Below the pieces are notes generated by a model that worked only from the letters and a program-made list of their open reading frames with translations, did not search any database and was not told the origin of the DNA. From Gnetum montanum (Eukaryota > Streptophyta > Gnetopsida > Gnetales > Gnetaceae): a DNA stretch of 64,000 bases. The translations under genes and the position numbers were made by a program. Position 1 is the first letter of the stretch. The number at the start of each line of letters is the position of its first letter. Of the stretch, positions 45,894 to 58,278 are shown one piece after another. The stretch is from NCBI GenBank assembly GCA_015680685.1, contig MNCI01035189.1:61788-125787 (forward strand). The letters are read 5' to 3'.

Positions 45894-46129
45894 GGTAAGG
45901 CATAGTTTGAACAAACTAGGACTTACCCTCATAATCATACTTTGAAAAAAATTCTAAAGATTGAACCTTTGAATGGTATGCAATGATCAAAGTATCAAAA
46001 TGTGTAGAAAATGATGAAGTTTCAAGAAAAACTTAGTGTGGTAGAAGTAGATGAAGTTTTGGCAAAATTGAAGGCTTGCTATTGTGAACATCCCCTTTAA
46101 TTTTGGGATGTAGATAGCGCAATTGCCTA

Positions 46130-46900
46130 CATTCAAACCATACATTAGATCCTAATGCAAATCAAAAGAATTACCATGAATCACACAGATGAAATGAAAG
46201 TTGCTCAATAGGTTGTAGAATTTCTAAAGAAAGGTTTGATCCAACATTCCACTTTTGATTATTCTTGTGCATGCTTCATTGTAAGAAATCATAAAATAAA
46301 TAATTATAAAGCTTGAATGGTGATCAATTATATTTCCCTAAATGCCATTAGGGTGGATGTGAAGTGGCCTCTACTAAACAAAGAAGAGTTGATTCAGCGA
46401 ATTACTTCAAAGAAGTTGTTCTCAAAATTTGATTCTAAGTCAATATATCATTAGATAATGATTGCTGACCAAGACATCCACAAAATTGCATTCAATGGTT
46501 TTTTTGAGTGGTTAGTGATCTCTTTTGGATTGAAGAATGTGCCTACTCAATTTTAGTGTCGAATGGATGCAATATTCATTATGCATCAATCTTTTATTAT
46601 AAATTATATTGATGATTATCCTCATTTATTCATCAATAATGGAGAAACACTATGAATATTTGAAGGTTTTTGCTAACTTGTGTAAAAAGCATGGGATTAG
46701 CCTTTCAAGTGATCCCAAAATGTTTCAAGTGTGTCGGAGTGAAATGGAATTTTTAGGAGTTATTTTGAAGAATGGGAAGATCCACATGTAGCTACATGTG
46801 TTGGAGAAAATTTTCTACTTTCCAGATGTGTTAGAATTCAAAGAGTAGTGCATGTGATTTTTGGGATGTTTGAATTATGTCTTCAAGCACGTTCATATGT
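46130..46900 (+). pseudogene. Pararetrovirus reverse transcriptase
   Basis: F-L-K-K-G-L-I-Q, then A-C-F-I-V-R-N-H and M-V-I-N-Y-x-x-L-N, K-L-F-S-K-F-D-x-K-S, S-F-G-L-K-N-V-P and the catalytic Y-I-D-D (46605-46616). The F-V-R-N-H and R-M-V-I-N-Y signatures are typical of Caulimoviridae and not of plant Ty3 elements, and Y-I-D-D agrees. A following block (46609-46791) has K-H-G-I-S-L-S, then M-E-F-L-G-V and N-G-K-I-H, the RT thumb and connection. At least five stops and a frame change are present. Confidence 0.85.
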
Positions 46901-46999
46901 TATTGCCCAAAAATGCTCATAGTAGAAGGTGTAAAAATTATTCTCCATTTGTTTGGCTGCATGAAGAGACCTAGCAAGTTCATGGCTTGGAAAGGAGTG

Positions 47000-47440
47000 T
47001 CATAATTTGCCACCACTAGAGACTATATTCAAAGGTCCATTCATCCTAAACATGGATGCAAGTTATGTGGCATGGGAAGAAATTCTCTTGAAAGCTGCTA
47101 CTATGAGGGAAGATGAATAACTATGTATGTATGCTTCTAGGAGTTTTACCTAGAACGAGCTCTAGTATTAGCCCGCAAAGAATGAAATTTTCACTATCAT
47201 AAAAGGTCTTGAAAAATTCCATCCATACTTGATATAAGAGTCATTTATCCTATGCACTAATTCCTCAAACCTAGTCACCCTCATGAAATGAAAAATTACT
47301 ACTTAACCTAAATATCAAATATTTTCTTGGTGGAAATTTCTGTTGTTCTAATATCAATTCTCAATTAAGAGAATTCTTGATAAAACCAATTCCCTTCTAG
47401 ACATTCTTACAAGAGAATTGAAAAGTTTTATTTCTCAAGA
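47000..47440 (+). pseudogene. Pararetrovirus RNase H
   Basis: N-M-D-A-S-Y with the first catalytic Asp, Y-A-S-R-S-F-T, then N-E-I-F-T-I-I-K-G-L-E-K-F with the Glu. In C-T-N-S-S-N-L the third Asp reads N. Near the end L-L-D-I-L-T-R-E-L resembles the N-x-L-A-D-x-L-T-R-E end of caulimovirid RNase H. Stops interrupt it. Confidence 0.75.
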
Positions 47441-48114
47441 TTTATTTTTGTTGTCAATAGGTGCATGTAAATCCTTAACTCCACCACCATAAGAAAGGAT
47501 CTCTTGGCCTCTTGTCATGCTAGAACAATGAGTCCATTGGTGCGACAACATCATGAGTTGTTTCCCACAAGAATCTTCCAATAGCGTATCTAGCCTCTAT
47601 CGTACAATGGACTTCTACATCAACATGGTTGGTAAAATAGATTTCTTGGTGAATAATCTTTATTGGTCCTACCATAAACCTCACATGCTTCTCCACCTAT
47701 AGGGTCATGAGGTCTTAGACAACATTTTTTTGACACATTGTTAAATTTTTGCAAATCAGTTTGCATGAAACTACTTCAACACTTTATTGAAACGGGACAT
47801 CTAAAAGTCTTAGCTATGCTAAGTGTTTGAGCACATGAATCTATAGGATGAAGTATTGTTGTATCATAATGAACAACATGTTTTCAAGCCATAGCTAGCT
47901 ATTGAAGATTCTCAAGATGTTACCTCCTTGTCATGCACTCTACTTAAGGAGATGTCAAAGTTGATTTGTGCCTTTCAAGATTACCAAAAAGAAAGAAATA
48001 AAATCTATAGTGTGCATAGGATAATACTAAAAGAACTATGAACTATTTTGTTGTCATAGTCTATAATAATTATGTCTAGTAGTATTTGTGTGAAGTTTGA
48101 GTGTGTTTTGAGGC

Positions 48115-48122
48115 TATATATA
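48115..48122 (+). promoter_or_regulatory. Pararetrovirus promoter TATA box
   Basis: GGCTATATATAGCC, itself a short palindrome, lies between the RNase H end and the primer site, the usual place of the pregenomic RNA promoter. The inverted copy holds the same TATA at about 52040-52047. Confidence 0.65.
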
Positions 48123-48516
48123 GCCTTTCATCCCTCCATTGTAAATCATCCTTGGAAGCTTAAAGCAATTGAAGTGAAGTTTATTCAACTTCTTCTTGCA
48201 ACTACATTTGGTGATTAAAGTGCTATTAAGTAAGTACATTTCATTTGTGAGTGTTCGTTAATTTGAATACGCAAACGTTTGCTGAATTGACAACAAAATC
48301 AATACTCTTAACTAGGTATTGTGCAACCTATCCAAGTGCTCTACAACTCTCAGTAGGATTGAATGCAAGTTATTTAAGGATCATAAAGTTTTTTTCTTCA
48401 CTACACTTTAATTTTTATTTTTTCATTCCATTATTTTATTTTATAAATCTCAAAACAATGACCTCTTTGTCCCTAAACTTCAATATGTTGGCGTTTGAGA
48501 TATCAAGCCCCCAAAA

Positions 48517-48529
48517 TGGTAACAGAGGC
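48517..48529 (+). promoter_or_regulatory. tRNA-Met-type primer binding site
   Basis: TGGTAACAGAGGC differs little from TGGTATCAGAGC, the site complementary to initiator tRNA-Met used by Caulimoviridae. It lies about 400 bases after the TATA box and before the movement-protein region, as expected. Confidence 0.75.
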
Positions 48530-48779
48530 TTAGGAAGAGATGTCTTAGGAAATGAAGTTCTAAACTTTTCAATCTATACTGATGCTATTTTTTTTCATGC
48601 TATGAGATAAAATTTTGTAGTTGAGGCTCAGGTTGAACCAATAAATGATGTCATGGTTCAGTATTACACTATGGGTATGGCTTCTATCACACCTACTTGT
48701 AGGGATACTTTTGATGAGTATATGCATTCTATTCTTGATGAATTTATTCAAGTCCATCCTATAAGTCCCCTAAGATGAC

Positions 48780-49925
48780 TTGAAACTTGAATAAGAATGA
48801 GAATGAAGCTTTTTAGTTTCCTATCTATGACCTTTCTAAAGCTCTAGAATGCCCCTTTGAATGGCAAGCTGCTCTAGATCCAATCTTGAATGAGGAAGAT
48901 CCTTTTTGCATTAAGGGTGCTTGTATACAAGAAGAAATTGAAAGTGGAATACAATAAGTATATCCAAAAAGATCATCTATGACCTTTGATTAAGAAACTA
49001 TTAAAAGGAATGAACAAGAACATGTCAAACATGAAGACTAGGTTTACAAGTTTCCACATATAGAAGAAGATAATGAAGCCTATGATGAGTTGGATGATTT
49101 TGATTAGGAGACTCATCAACCCTTCATGCTATGAGATTAATTTGAAAATCTAGACCCTCAATTTGAAGATGAATTGTCTGAAGACTAGAAGATGGTGATT
49201 CCATTTGATGAAGTTGTGTTAAGCAAAAGATCCTTTGTGTCACAGTTTAGCAAGTTAGAATTTCTAGAGCTTTCCAAAGAAGTTATCTACAATTTCTCCA
49301 ATATGTTCTTGGCACAAATGATAATCTCCATCAAGTAGTCAAAGCCATACTTAATATTAAAGATGTGTGCATTCATCCTATTTTCTTATCACTGAGGATG
49401 AGATAGAGAAATGGAAGTTCCAAGGTCATCATTATGTGCATCTTGGTTAGATTGATATTTGGTTAGTCTAAAATTTAATCATGACCTAGGTGCTAAGTTT
49501 TTACTAATCCTTCTTGATAGTCAAATCATTGGTGATGGGTTAAATGATGATCCTAATTCGGTATGGGAAATGTCTAAGATCTATCAATTCAAGGAAATCC
49601 TGAATGCTAATGTGTTGTATTCTATTCAACACAACTTTCAAATATCATTGTATGATGAACATATTTCCTCCACCCTATTGCTTTGTGTTGAAATCCATGG
49701 AGTCTAGTTTTTACTTGGTTTCATCTATGACACTATAGGTGCTAGGGAAACATTCTAGTTAAGTAATACAGTTTTTATGAATCCTAAACTTAAGTGAGGA
49801 GTCAAATTTCCTATTGGTAGGAAGCATTTGCAAGATTATGTTCAAGGATTTCCTCACATTTAGAAGTTCCTCAAAGATCAAAAGTTTCAAATCTATGCCA
49901 AGCCAAAAAGAAGATGGAGTAAATA
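48780..49925 (+). pseudogene. Pararetrovirus movement-protein-like region
   Basis: An acidic leader (48780-49170, many D and E) is followed by a region like the 30K-type movement domain of this family. It has S-K-L-E-F-L-E-L near 49250, H-L-G near 49440, A-K-F-L-L-I-L-L-D-S in frame 49459-49707, then F-Q-I-S-L-Y-D and L-C-V-E-I-H-G. Proteins of this type let virus pass through plasmodesmata. The call rests on position and on these spaced hydrophobic segments. Conservation is modest and several stops are present. Confidence 0.55.
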
Positions 49926-49929
49926 TCCT

Positions 49930-51720
49930 ATGCAACAAGTTGGAATATTTGCAATGATTGAGTTAGTTGCCTTGCCACTAGTATTGCCAACTACTAATTA
50001 TGATGAATGTTCTTCATCATATTCAAAGAAGAAGAAAAAAGAAGAAACTTTACCCAATTTTAACTATAAATGTACTATCTTTATGATGCAATCAAGAAGT
50101 GTTAAGTATAAATCTCTAGTTAGCAAAGGAAAATGGCCCCCTAAAGGGTCATTCTATACAACTGTTTCTAATGATGTTATGCTAGAAACAACAGCTGATT
50201 GTAATTTCCTATTAGAACATTTAGTATATTCTACTAGCAATTATAAGGAAGAAATTATAGTTGAATTATTTGCTGCATTGGTCTAGTTATTGCTCTAAAA
50301 ATATGAATACTATAAAGAGTAAGATAGACAGTATTCTAGAGCATCTAAGACATTATGATGAAATAGTGAAAAATCAAAAAAAGAAAGAAAAGACAAAAAC
50401 AAAGGATTTTTTGAAAGAACTAGTAGAATTAAAAAATAAATTAAAAATAAAGATAATTTAAAAAGAAAAAAAATCAAGAAGGTGAATGTGACAAATATGC
50501 AAGAGATAGAAGATAACATTTGTAGGCTCAAAATTGAGAAAGCTCTTAAGTGATGGAAGCTAAGTGAAGATGATGTGGATTGTCAAGGCCACATCATGGT
50601 GTCTTATTCCTTAAGACAACAAGTGCTAGTGCCATCATAATTTCAAGCAATGATGCATCTACCTACATTGACAGTTCCATTTTTGAACATTCATTATCTG
50701 CCTCCTAAAGAGATTTTTCATACTTTTAGGCTTTGAGTTGATCAATTGAGAGTTACTCAAATGTTTCTCAATGTTGATGAGCATACAACCCTATTAGATG
50801 GTATACTTAGAATAATAAGGAAATTTCACCATTGGTGGAAGAGTTCATCCCAAGAATCTCAAGAACAAGTGTTACAAGGAGGATTTCAAGGTTTTTTATG
50901 GCATTAACAACTAAATTCACTGTTTATCTATCACTAAATTTGAGGTTGCAAGATAAGCTTTTGTTGAGTCAAAGAAGGCTTTTAGACTTAAGAAATTTTG
51001 AGCAATACAATGCAAAATATGGAAAAGAAATAAATTTCTTAGCATTCCACCCTGATTAGCTGATGAATTACATGTATTTAGGTTCATTGCCAAATAATAT
51101 TGGTTCTTTAGTGTTGCATATTATATTCCAAAATAATCTAGACTTGTCACAGGTCTATTTTTTGGATATTGTGCATATGGTTTGCCACGAGTTGCATAAA
51201 GCCTACTACAACATAAGTTTGTCAAAGACCCTTCCAGTTGTAAAATTCTATTCAAAGATCAATGGTGTTGAAACCTTTGGATGAAAGCCAAGGAAGCCAT
51301 CCGATAAAAAGTTTAGAAGCTCCAACTAGCAACATAGACATTCTCAAAGAATCTTTTCGACCTAATCCAAAAAGTTCAAACTGCATAGATATATGCATAG
51401 GAGAAGATTACTTGCAAATAAGAAAGTTGTTAGTTGTTTCAATTGTATGTAGAGAGGACATTATGCTTGTGAATGTTCTAGCAAATCCAACAAGACATCT
51501 CCAAATGTGAAAGCATTCTTTCTAGAATTTGAAGAAGAGTGGGAGCTAATTGAGTCCAAAGAATAGCTACAATCTTGTCTAGATTTAGATGAAAAGCTCT
51601 ATTGCCTCAAAATCATTAAGGATGGTGAAAAGGAAGAAAATGAAGAGTTCAATCCTGCAATCAAAATGTTTAGAGGTGCACTTGAAGATAAAGGTGATGA
51701 TGTTTCATGATCCCATGAGG
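49930..51720 (+). pseudogene. Pararetrovirus capsid, second copy with zinc knuckle
   Basis: Frame 49930-50286 and then a K/E-rich coiled-coil-like part (50261-50461) precede the capsid core (50832-51284), which has G-S-L-P-N and F-L-D-I-V and then H-E-L-H-K-A-Y-Y-N-I. A basic arm follows. At 51435-51476 the knuckle C-x2-C-x4-H-x4-C is present with all four ligands; its only break is a TAG in the x4 spacer. An acidic tail follows. This region would package the pregenomic RNA. Confidence 0.72.
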
Positions 51721-51804
51721 ATTTAGAAGAATTGCAAAGATTTTGAAGAAAAGTGCAACAAAGAAATAAACTTCGTGATCCTTAGAGAACCTAGAATTGA
51801 CACT

Positions 51805-53395
51805 ACCAAGAGGAGAAAAGCACTTGGATAGCTTGCACAATATGCATCCCAGTTAAGAGTATCGATTTCATTGTTGTTCAAAAAAATCTATGTATCCAAA
51901 TTAATAAACACTCACAAATGAGATGTAGTCACTTAAGAATACTTCAATCACCAAATGAAATTGCAAGGAGAAGTTGAAAAAAATTCACTTCAATTACTTC
52001 AAGATTCCAAGGATGATTTACAATGAATGGATGCATGGCTATATATATCCTTAAAACACACTCAAACTTCACATAGATGCCACTAGACATAATTTTTATA
52101 GACTATGATAGCAGGATAGCTCATTATATTTTTAGGATTTTCCTATGCATGCTACTAATTTTATTCCTTACTTTTTGGCAATCTTGAGAGGCACATATCA
52201 ACTTTGACATATCCTCGAGCAGAGTAAATTGTGAGGAGGCTGCATCTTAAGAATCTTTAACAACTAGTTATTTCTTGAAAAAAGACTACTAATTATGATA
52301 CAATGACATTTCTTCATAAAGGTTAATGTGTTGAAACACTTGGCATAGATGAGACTTTCAAATGTCCCATTCCAATAAAGTATTAAAATAGTTTCATGCA
52401 AATTGGTTTGCAAAAAGTTGGCAACATGTCAGCAAAAGGTTGTCTAAGACCTCATGGCACTATAGGTGGAGAAGCATGTAAGGTTCCTATCAAGACCAAA
52501 AAAAAATTATTCATCAAGCAATCTATTCTACCAGCCATGTTGATGTAGAAGTCCATTGTAGGATAGAGTCTAGAAATGCTACTAGAAGATTCCTATGGGA
52601 AATAACTCATGATGTCATTGAATCAATGGACTTGTTATTCTAGTGTGACAAGAGGTCGTGTGATCCATTCTTATGGAAGTTCAGCTAAGGATGTACTTAA
52701 ACTTGTTGACAATGACGATGAAGCCTGAAACATAAAACTTTTAAATTCTCTTATAAGAGCATCTTAAAGGAAATTGGTTTCACTGGGAATTATCTTAATT
52801 GAGAATTCATATTATGATAGCATAAATTACCACCAAGAAAATATTTGGAGTTTAGATGACACAGTAAATTTTCTTTTCTTGAGTTTGGCTAGGTTTGAGG
52901 AATCACTACATAGGATAAATGGCTCTTCTATCAAGTATGAATAAAAATGTTTAAGGCCTTTTATGGCGGCAAGAATTTCTTTCTCTATAGGCCAATACTA
53001 GAGCTCATTCTAGGAAAAAATCCCAGAAGCATACGCACATAGTTATTCATCTTCCCTCATAGCAGTAGCTTTCTATAGAACTACTCCCCGTGCCTTATAT
53101 AACTTGTGTCTATGTTTAGCATGGGGACATTTGAACATAGGCTCTAGTGGTGGAAAATTACAATACTGGTTTTTCATGGCACAAACTTGCTAGGTCACTT
53201 TAGGTGTTTAAACAAATGGAGAAGAATTTACACCTTCTAATATGATCATTTTTAAGTGATAACTTGGGAATATGCTTGGAGAAATAATTCAGACATCCCA
53301 AAAATTGCATGCATTGCTCTTTGAACTCTAACACATTTGGAAATTGAAAAATTTTCTCCAACACATGCAACTACATGTGGATCTTAAAACACCAC
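51805..53395 (-). mobile_element. Inverted partial copy of the pararetrovirus (RT end to promoter)
   Basis: The reverse complement is colinear with 46760-48345. Anchors are AGATCCACATGTAG (46778) against the reverse at about 53380, the TATA region, and AGCACTTGGATAG (51815) against the reverse of CTATCCAAGTGCT (about 48330). The length of about 1.59 kb is nearly the same in both arms. It carries its own stops. Confidence 0.8.
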
Positions 53396-55561
53396 CAAGA
53401 AAACACATGTTGTAACTTGTAACCTTCACCATCCAACTTGAGGCAAGATTTTATTGAAAATGTAAGGTTTGTGATCCATGAGTTGCAATCTTGCATACTT
53501 TCAATTTTGGGGGTTAAAAAATACCTCATAAGTTGCTACTACCTCCCTTTCCAAGTGGAAAAAGTGGTGTCATGTCTATATTTGGGCTTGGAAAGTCTAA
53601 AAATGCCTTGGGAACTACCAAGTTTGGCATTTTCATGGGTTTTTATGGGGGTATAGCCTCAACTACGCTAGAATCACCTGCCCCTAGCGTATATGTTGTT
53701 GGGTTTTAATTTTTGTAGCAAAACCCAGTGTAGTTGCACATGTCTAGCATTGGAGTTGTTGGGTTTTCCATTTTTCCAATAATGGCCAACATCAACATAG
53801 TTTCTAGTATTGGTAGTATGGAAAGCATAGTCATCATGGATTTCTAGCAGTTGCAGTATGGCTAGTGTAGTTATTGCATTTCCAATAGATTCCAAAAAAA
53901 TGCTAGCATAGTCCTCCAATGCTAGCATAATTGAGGCAAAGGGCAGCATAGTCACAAAAGTCTATTTACTATTTTTAGTATGCAAATGGATTTTGATGGC
54001 TTTGGTGTATCAAACCTTATCATAAATGATCAATTATGTTGGAATCATGGTTGTTACACTTGCAAATAAACACCAATCTGTTAGCAATCATGGTAGAAAT
54101 TTGCAGCATGAAATCAGCAACCTAAGACCTATAAAATCCAAATGTAAACACATTATTTAGGTTCCATAGTTTTGCAATTTTAAGAAATCTCAAAAAAACT
54201 AGCATTTGTGCAACTCATAGCCTTGGTTTGCAACCTTGACTACTTTTGAGAGAAAGTTGGTATCTATGCTAGGCATCAAGGATTCCCAATGTAATACAAT
54301 TACATCAAGAGTGAAACTCCACCTATGACCACAATTGCATATTTGAACATTAACTAGCAAGGAGTTGTGAAAGATTAGATCTGGGAAGTACTTGGATCAT
54401 GGAGTTCAACTGCAAAATATAACCTACCAGCTTTAATAGTCTTCAAATTCCATTCAAACAATCTTCTTGTGCATTTTAGCACACATTTTGTACTTTTTGA
54501 ACTCTAAACTTTGAGCACTTTTGCTATTTTAATAAAGTTTTCTAGTTCATTTGTAGTGCAGATTTTATTCAATGTTTTAATTCTTTGTTTATTTCCTATT
54601 GAATCTATAATTTTATTTTTTCTGTTTACATTTCTTAAGTCCCTAAGTAATTGACCAAACTATCTAGGGCATCTTGAATTCTATTTCTCAAAGGCCCTTA
54701 GGATTCAAGGTTATGATGTTGCACCTGGGATTTTTAGTTTTCCAACAACTAAATTTTCTAGGCACTACAGTTTCTAGCCCTATAAGGAAGACCTATACTT
54801 GAATTCTTAGCCTAAACATTTTGCAAAATATTTTTAACCTTTTTTCTCAAAACCAAGTTCTCACCATTATAACCTTTGAAACCTACAATTATTTACCATT
54901 AAAAACCAACATTGATATTCCAATCCTTGCCCAATATACCCAGCGTAATTGTGGTTGGAAATTTGGGTTTATGTAGCATTTTTACAGTAGTTGCTAGATT
55001 CTTTGGAAACTAGCATAGTCAAAAATAAAACTTGTAGTTTTTTCCCATTGAAACCTACATTTGGGGTCTAACTACTAGTGTAGATTCATCCTAAAATTCA
55101 AATACATTTACTGTGAAATTCTGCAAGAAAAACCTAGCGGAGACACTACGAGGGCTCTAGCATACTCCTTGAAAAACTCAAAATTTCACAATTGATTTCC
55201 TAAAATCAATGCACATATCCTTTGGTGAAACATTTCTAGCTTGCTTTTACTATGTGAAAATCCATTTTGTACCATTTACCTCAACATAGTTGGCTATAAA
55301 ACACAATACTCTACCACATACCGTCTAGCATATACACCACTAGAAAAAACCAACATAGCTGGTATTACCAACTTGAAAACCATAACACCACTTTTTCCCA
55401 AGTGTAGTGTATACCATTTACACTATAGTAGCAATGTCAATCATTTTTTATTTATAGTTAACTATATTGATTGGGGTAATCCCACTTACTAATATTTTTA
55501 CTAAAAATAGTAAAAACTCAAAACAACATCTTTGAAAAATCCTTTTAGTAAGTCCATAATT
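53396..55561. other. Decayed sequence, possibly LTR and leader of family B copy 3
   Basis: It lies directly upstream of the copy 3 gag. Repeated words such as AGCATAGTC, CTAGCATAG and TTGTTGGGTTTT at 53640-54000 recall the GTAGCATAGC field in the LTR of copy 1. AGCCCTATAAGG at 54776 resembles the AGCCCTATAAATACC of the other two LTRs. No LTR ends or primer motif could be fixed, so this call is tentative. Confidence 0.35.
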
Positions 55562-57610
55562 TTACTCGACAACATGATAGACATGGCATCCAATTAGGAT
55601 GAAGTGAGGATCTATGATCCAATAGATCCAACCATAACCAAGCATAGACAATCACTTAGGTGAAAAGAGCAAAGACCAAGTTTTTTTGTGCTTAATGAAG
55701 AACATTACAACTATGTTTGTGCTAAGATCCAAGTTAGATTACTCCTTCCACATGCAGAGGCTAAAGCTAAGCATGAGTATGATTTAATCCATCATAATGG
55801 AAAAGAGTATATATCCTCTCTCTAGGCAAAATATAACTCATCAATGCTCAAGCATGCATAATTTCTCAATTGATTGAGATGGAAAAATGGGATGAAAAGC
55901 TCAATTTGGAGGGCCAGCATGAAGAGCATAATGAGTTCAAGGTGGAGCCCAAACTAGAAAACTTCATAGGAATCCTATTTTAACAATCAGCCCCTCAAAC
56001 TACCATAGCCACTTTAGCCCTACTTGTCTCTTCCATGGGACAAGTGTCCTAACCATCATCTTCCATATATCCAACAATGTTTAGGACCACACTTGTTATA
56101 GCAACATACTAGGCATAACATGTGGCTCAAAAAAGCTCCTTATTTTCTTCCATGCATTTTTCCATGTAGCCTCGATCTACATGGCCATCACCAATGGTTC
56201 TCACTACTGCTCATCCATTCTATGTACCAGTGGATCCCATAACAGAACTACAAGTAACCCAGGGGATAGAAACACTATTTGTTCCCTTTGTGCCTCAAGC
56301 GCTAATACAAACATCCTTTTCATTGTTTATCCCACCTATGACCAATATAACCCATCCTCTCCCTTCTATATCACAACCCATTGTGAGGCTAAAAGCCTCC
56401 CAATTAGTACCTCAACCATTCGTACAAATACCATAACCTACAATAATGCCCAAAGGATTAGATCAGGCATTCCAAATGATCCAAGACTTGACAGAAGAGT
56501 TACGGAAGCTCAAGGCCTTCACAACCTAGATAGTAAAGATAATGGATTTTTATCAGGGTGATCCAATTAGTCCTATTTTCCTACCAATAGCTCTTCTACT
56601 AGGCATCCCCACTCATCAATTTACTAAGTACAATGGTGAGGACAATCTTAATTCTCACTTGATAACCTTCTATTCTAAGTGCCTATTATTGCAAGCCTCA
56701 TAGCATACCATAATGTGAATATTTCCTATGTCCCTTACTAAAAAAGCCTTAGACTAATATCTTGTGCTACCAAGAGGATCCATATCCTTACTTGAAGACT
56801 TAATTTCACAATTCATTAACTATTTCAAGTAAAACTTGAAACCCAACATGAATTTTGACCAATTAATGAAGGTCAAGTAGGGACCCCTTGAGCTAGTACA
56901 AAAGTTTATACAATAATGGAATGCTCTTCAATGGGATGGTTAATGACTTCATTAAGTTGAAATTATATTACCTAGATCCATAGTCACTCAATCAAGCTTT
57001 TTTGCAAACAAGGAACCTAGAGGATGTGGCCAAGGATAGCCATGACCCTACCTACATGTCATACAAGAACTAGTACACCTGAAAGGATAAGGAGAACGGA
57101 AGGAAAAATAATGCAACTATGGCCACAGTGGCCAAAGACAATAAGATGACTACATAGGGACCTGAGATGAATCAACCCAAGGCCCTTGCCAAAAACAATC
57201 AATCTCCAATGTCTAGGGCCCTTGCATCAACTACTATGAGATATAACTTTGAATGGAAAGACCAATTGAAGTATACTAGGTTACCACTAAAACCATCAGA
57301 AGTCCTTGATCAATTGTTGAGGACTGGAAGAATACAGTACAAATAGATGACTAGGAATGCCCATAAGAAGCATGATAGACTATGTAAGATAGCCAAAAAT
57401 CTCACTCTTACTAATAAGGATGACTCCCAATACCTAAGTACTTCAAGCTTGACTGCTTTTGCCACTATCATAAACCACCAAGTCATGACATTGACTTGTT
57501 CCTAGCACTCAAGGATGACCTGCAGAAGATAATAGACAAGGGTGAACTGGTCCTTGATGTCTTGAACCTAGTCAAACCACAAAACCAATCCATGTAAGTT
57601 TATAGGAACT
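55562..57610 (+). pseudogene. Family B copy 3: gag
   Basis: H-E-Y-D-L-I-H-H-N-G-K-E-Y-I (about 55770) matches the N-terminal block of copies 1 and 2. M-D-F-Y-Q-G-D-P-I-S-P (about 56540), then K-Y-N-G-E-D and S-L-T-K-K-A-L-D match the capsid-like core. NDFIKLKLYYLDP is near 56945. Y-N-F-E-W-K-D-Q and F-x-C-H-Y-H-K-x4-H-D-I-D near 57460 match the knuckle region, with the last Cys lost. It is the most broken of the three copies. Confidence 0.75.
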
Positions 57611-57612
57611 CA

Positions 57613-57978
57613 TTGAATGCTAACAATAGCCCATATTCTATAGTGGCATTCATTGTGACCAATAATGGTAGACCTCCGATGGAGTCATTCATGATTCGAG
57701 TACCTCCTCATAACAATAGGGATCCTTTAGCTTCTACTAGTTCAAGCTCCCATTTTATTGTAAGGGTTCCATCACCTACATCTCCCAAGGATTTGTTTGT
57801 GACTAGGACACCTCCTCCTATTGAAGCCAAAAACAAACCTACCCATACAACTAAAAAATGTCCTCTTGTAGTGGCCACTGCAATGGATTCTTTACAACCA
57901 ACCAACAACCACAAGAAATCCTTGAGGAAACAATGTAAGAAGCCCACACCAAAGCCTAAGAACAATGACAAAAAATAG
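57613..57978 (+). pseudogene. Family B copy 3: linker
   Basis: The open 121-codon frame has the repeated F-x-x-R-V-P-P peptide (SFMIRVPP, HFIVRVPSP, LFVTRTPPP) followed by a Lys-rich tail. It is colinear with the linkers of copies 1 and 2. Confidence 0.65.
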
Positions 57979-58278
57979 GCCAAGGTATGAAAGGAAGTGG
58001 GCCCACCAAAGCTCACTTCAATCTCATCTATTTTGATGAGTTTTAATGCTCACGCTACTTCAAACAATCAACCATGGAAGGAACCCAAGCCATAGGAGAA
58101 GGAGAAAGAAGCCAAGCAATAATTGAAGCAAGAAGTTCACTTTTTGGAGCATATGAAAAAAATTAAGAATTTTAAGAATGAAAATCCTACAACCAATGAC
58201 AAGGACTTCCTCACGATGATGGAATAGGTCAAGTAGTCATTAAAATAAAAGAACACCTCCCTTAGCCTGTATGACCTT

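Larger units (their letters stand above)
44390..51790 (+). mobile_element. Endogenous pararetrovirus (Caulimoviridae-like), more than one genome length
   Basis: Order along the plus strand: capsid C-terminal part (44425-45053), protease (45530-45890), RT (about 46130-46900), RNase H (about 47020-47430), TATA promoter (48115), tRNA-Met-type primer site (48517), movement-protein-like region (about 49180-49920), capsid (about 49930-51510). The capsid end occurs at both ends: 44425-45060 and 51070-51720 are colinear and similar. The repeat distance, about 6.65 kb from knuckle to knuckle, would be one circular genome with deletions. There are no LTRs and no integrase, as expected for this family. 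Many stops make it defective. The genus is not determined. Confidence 0.82.
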
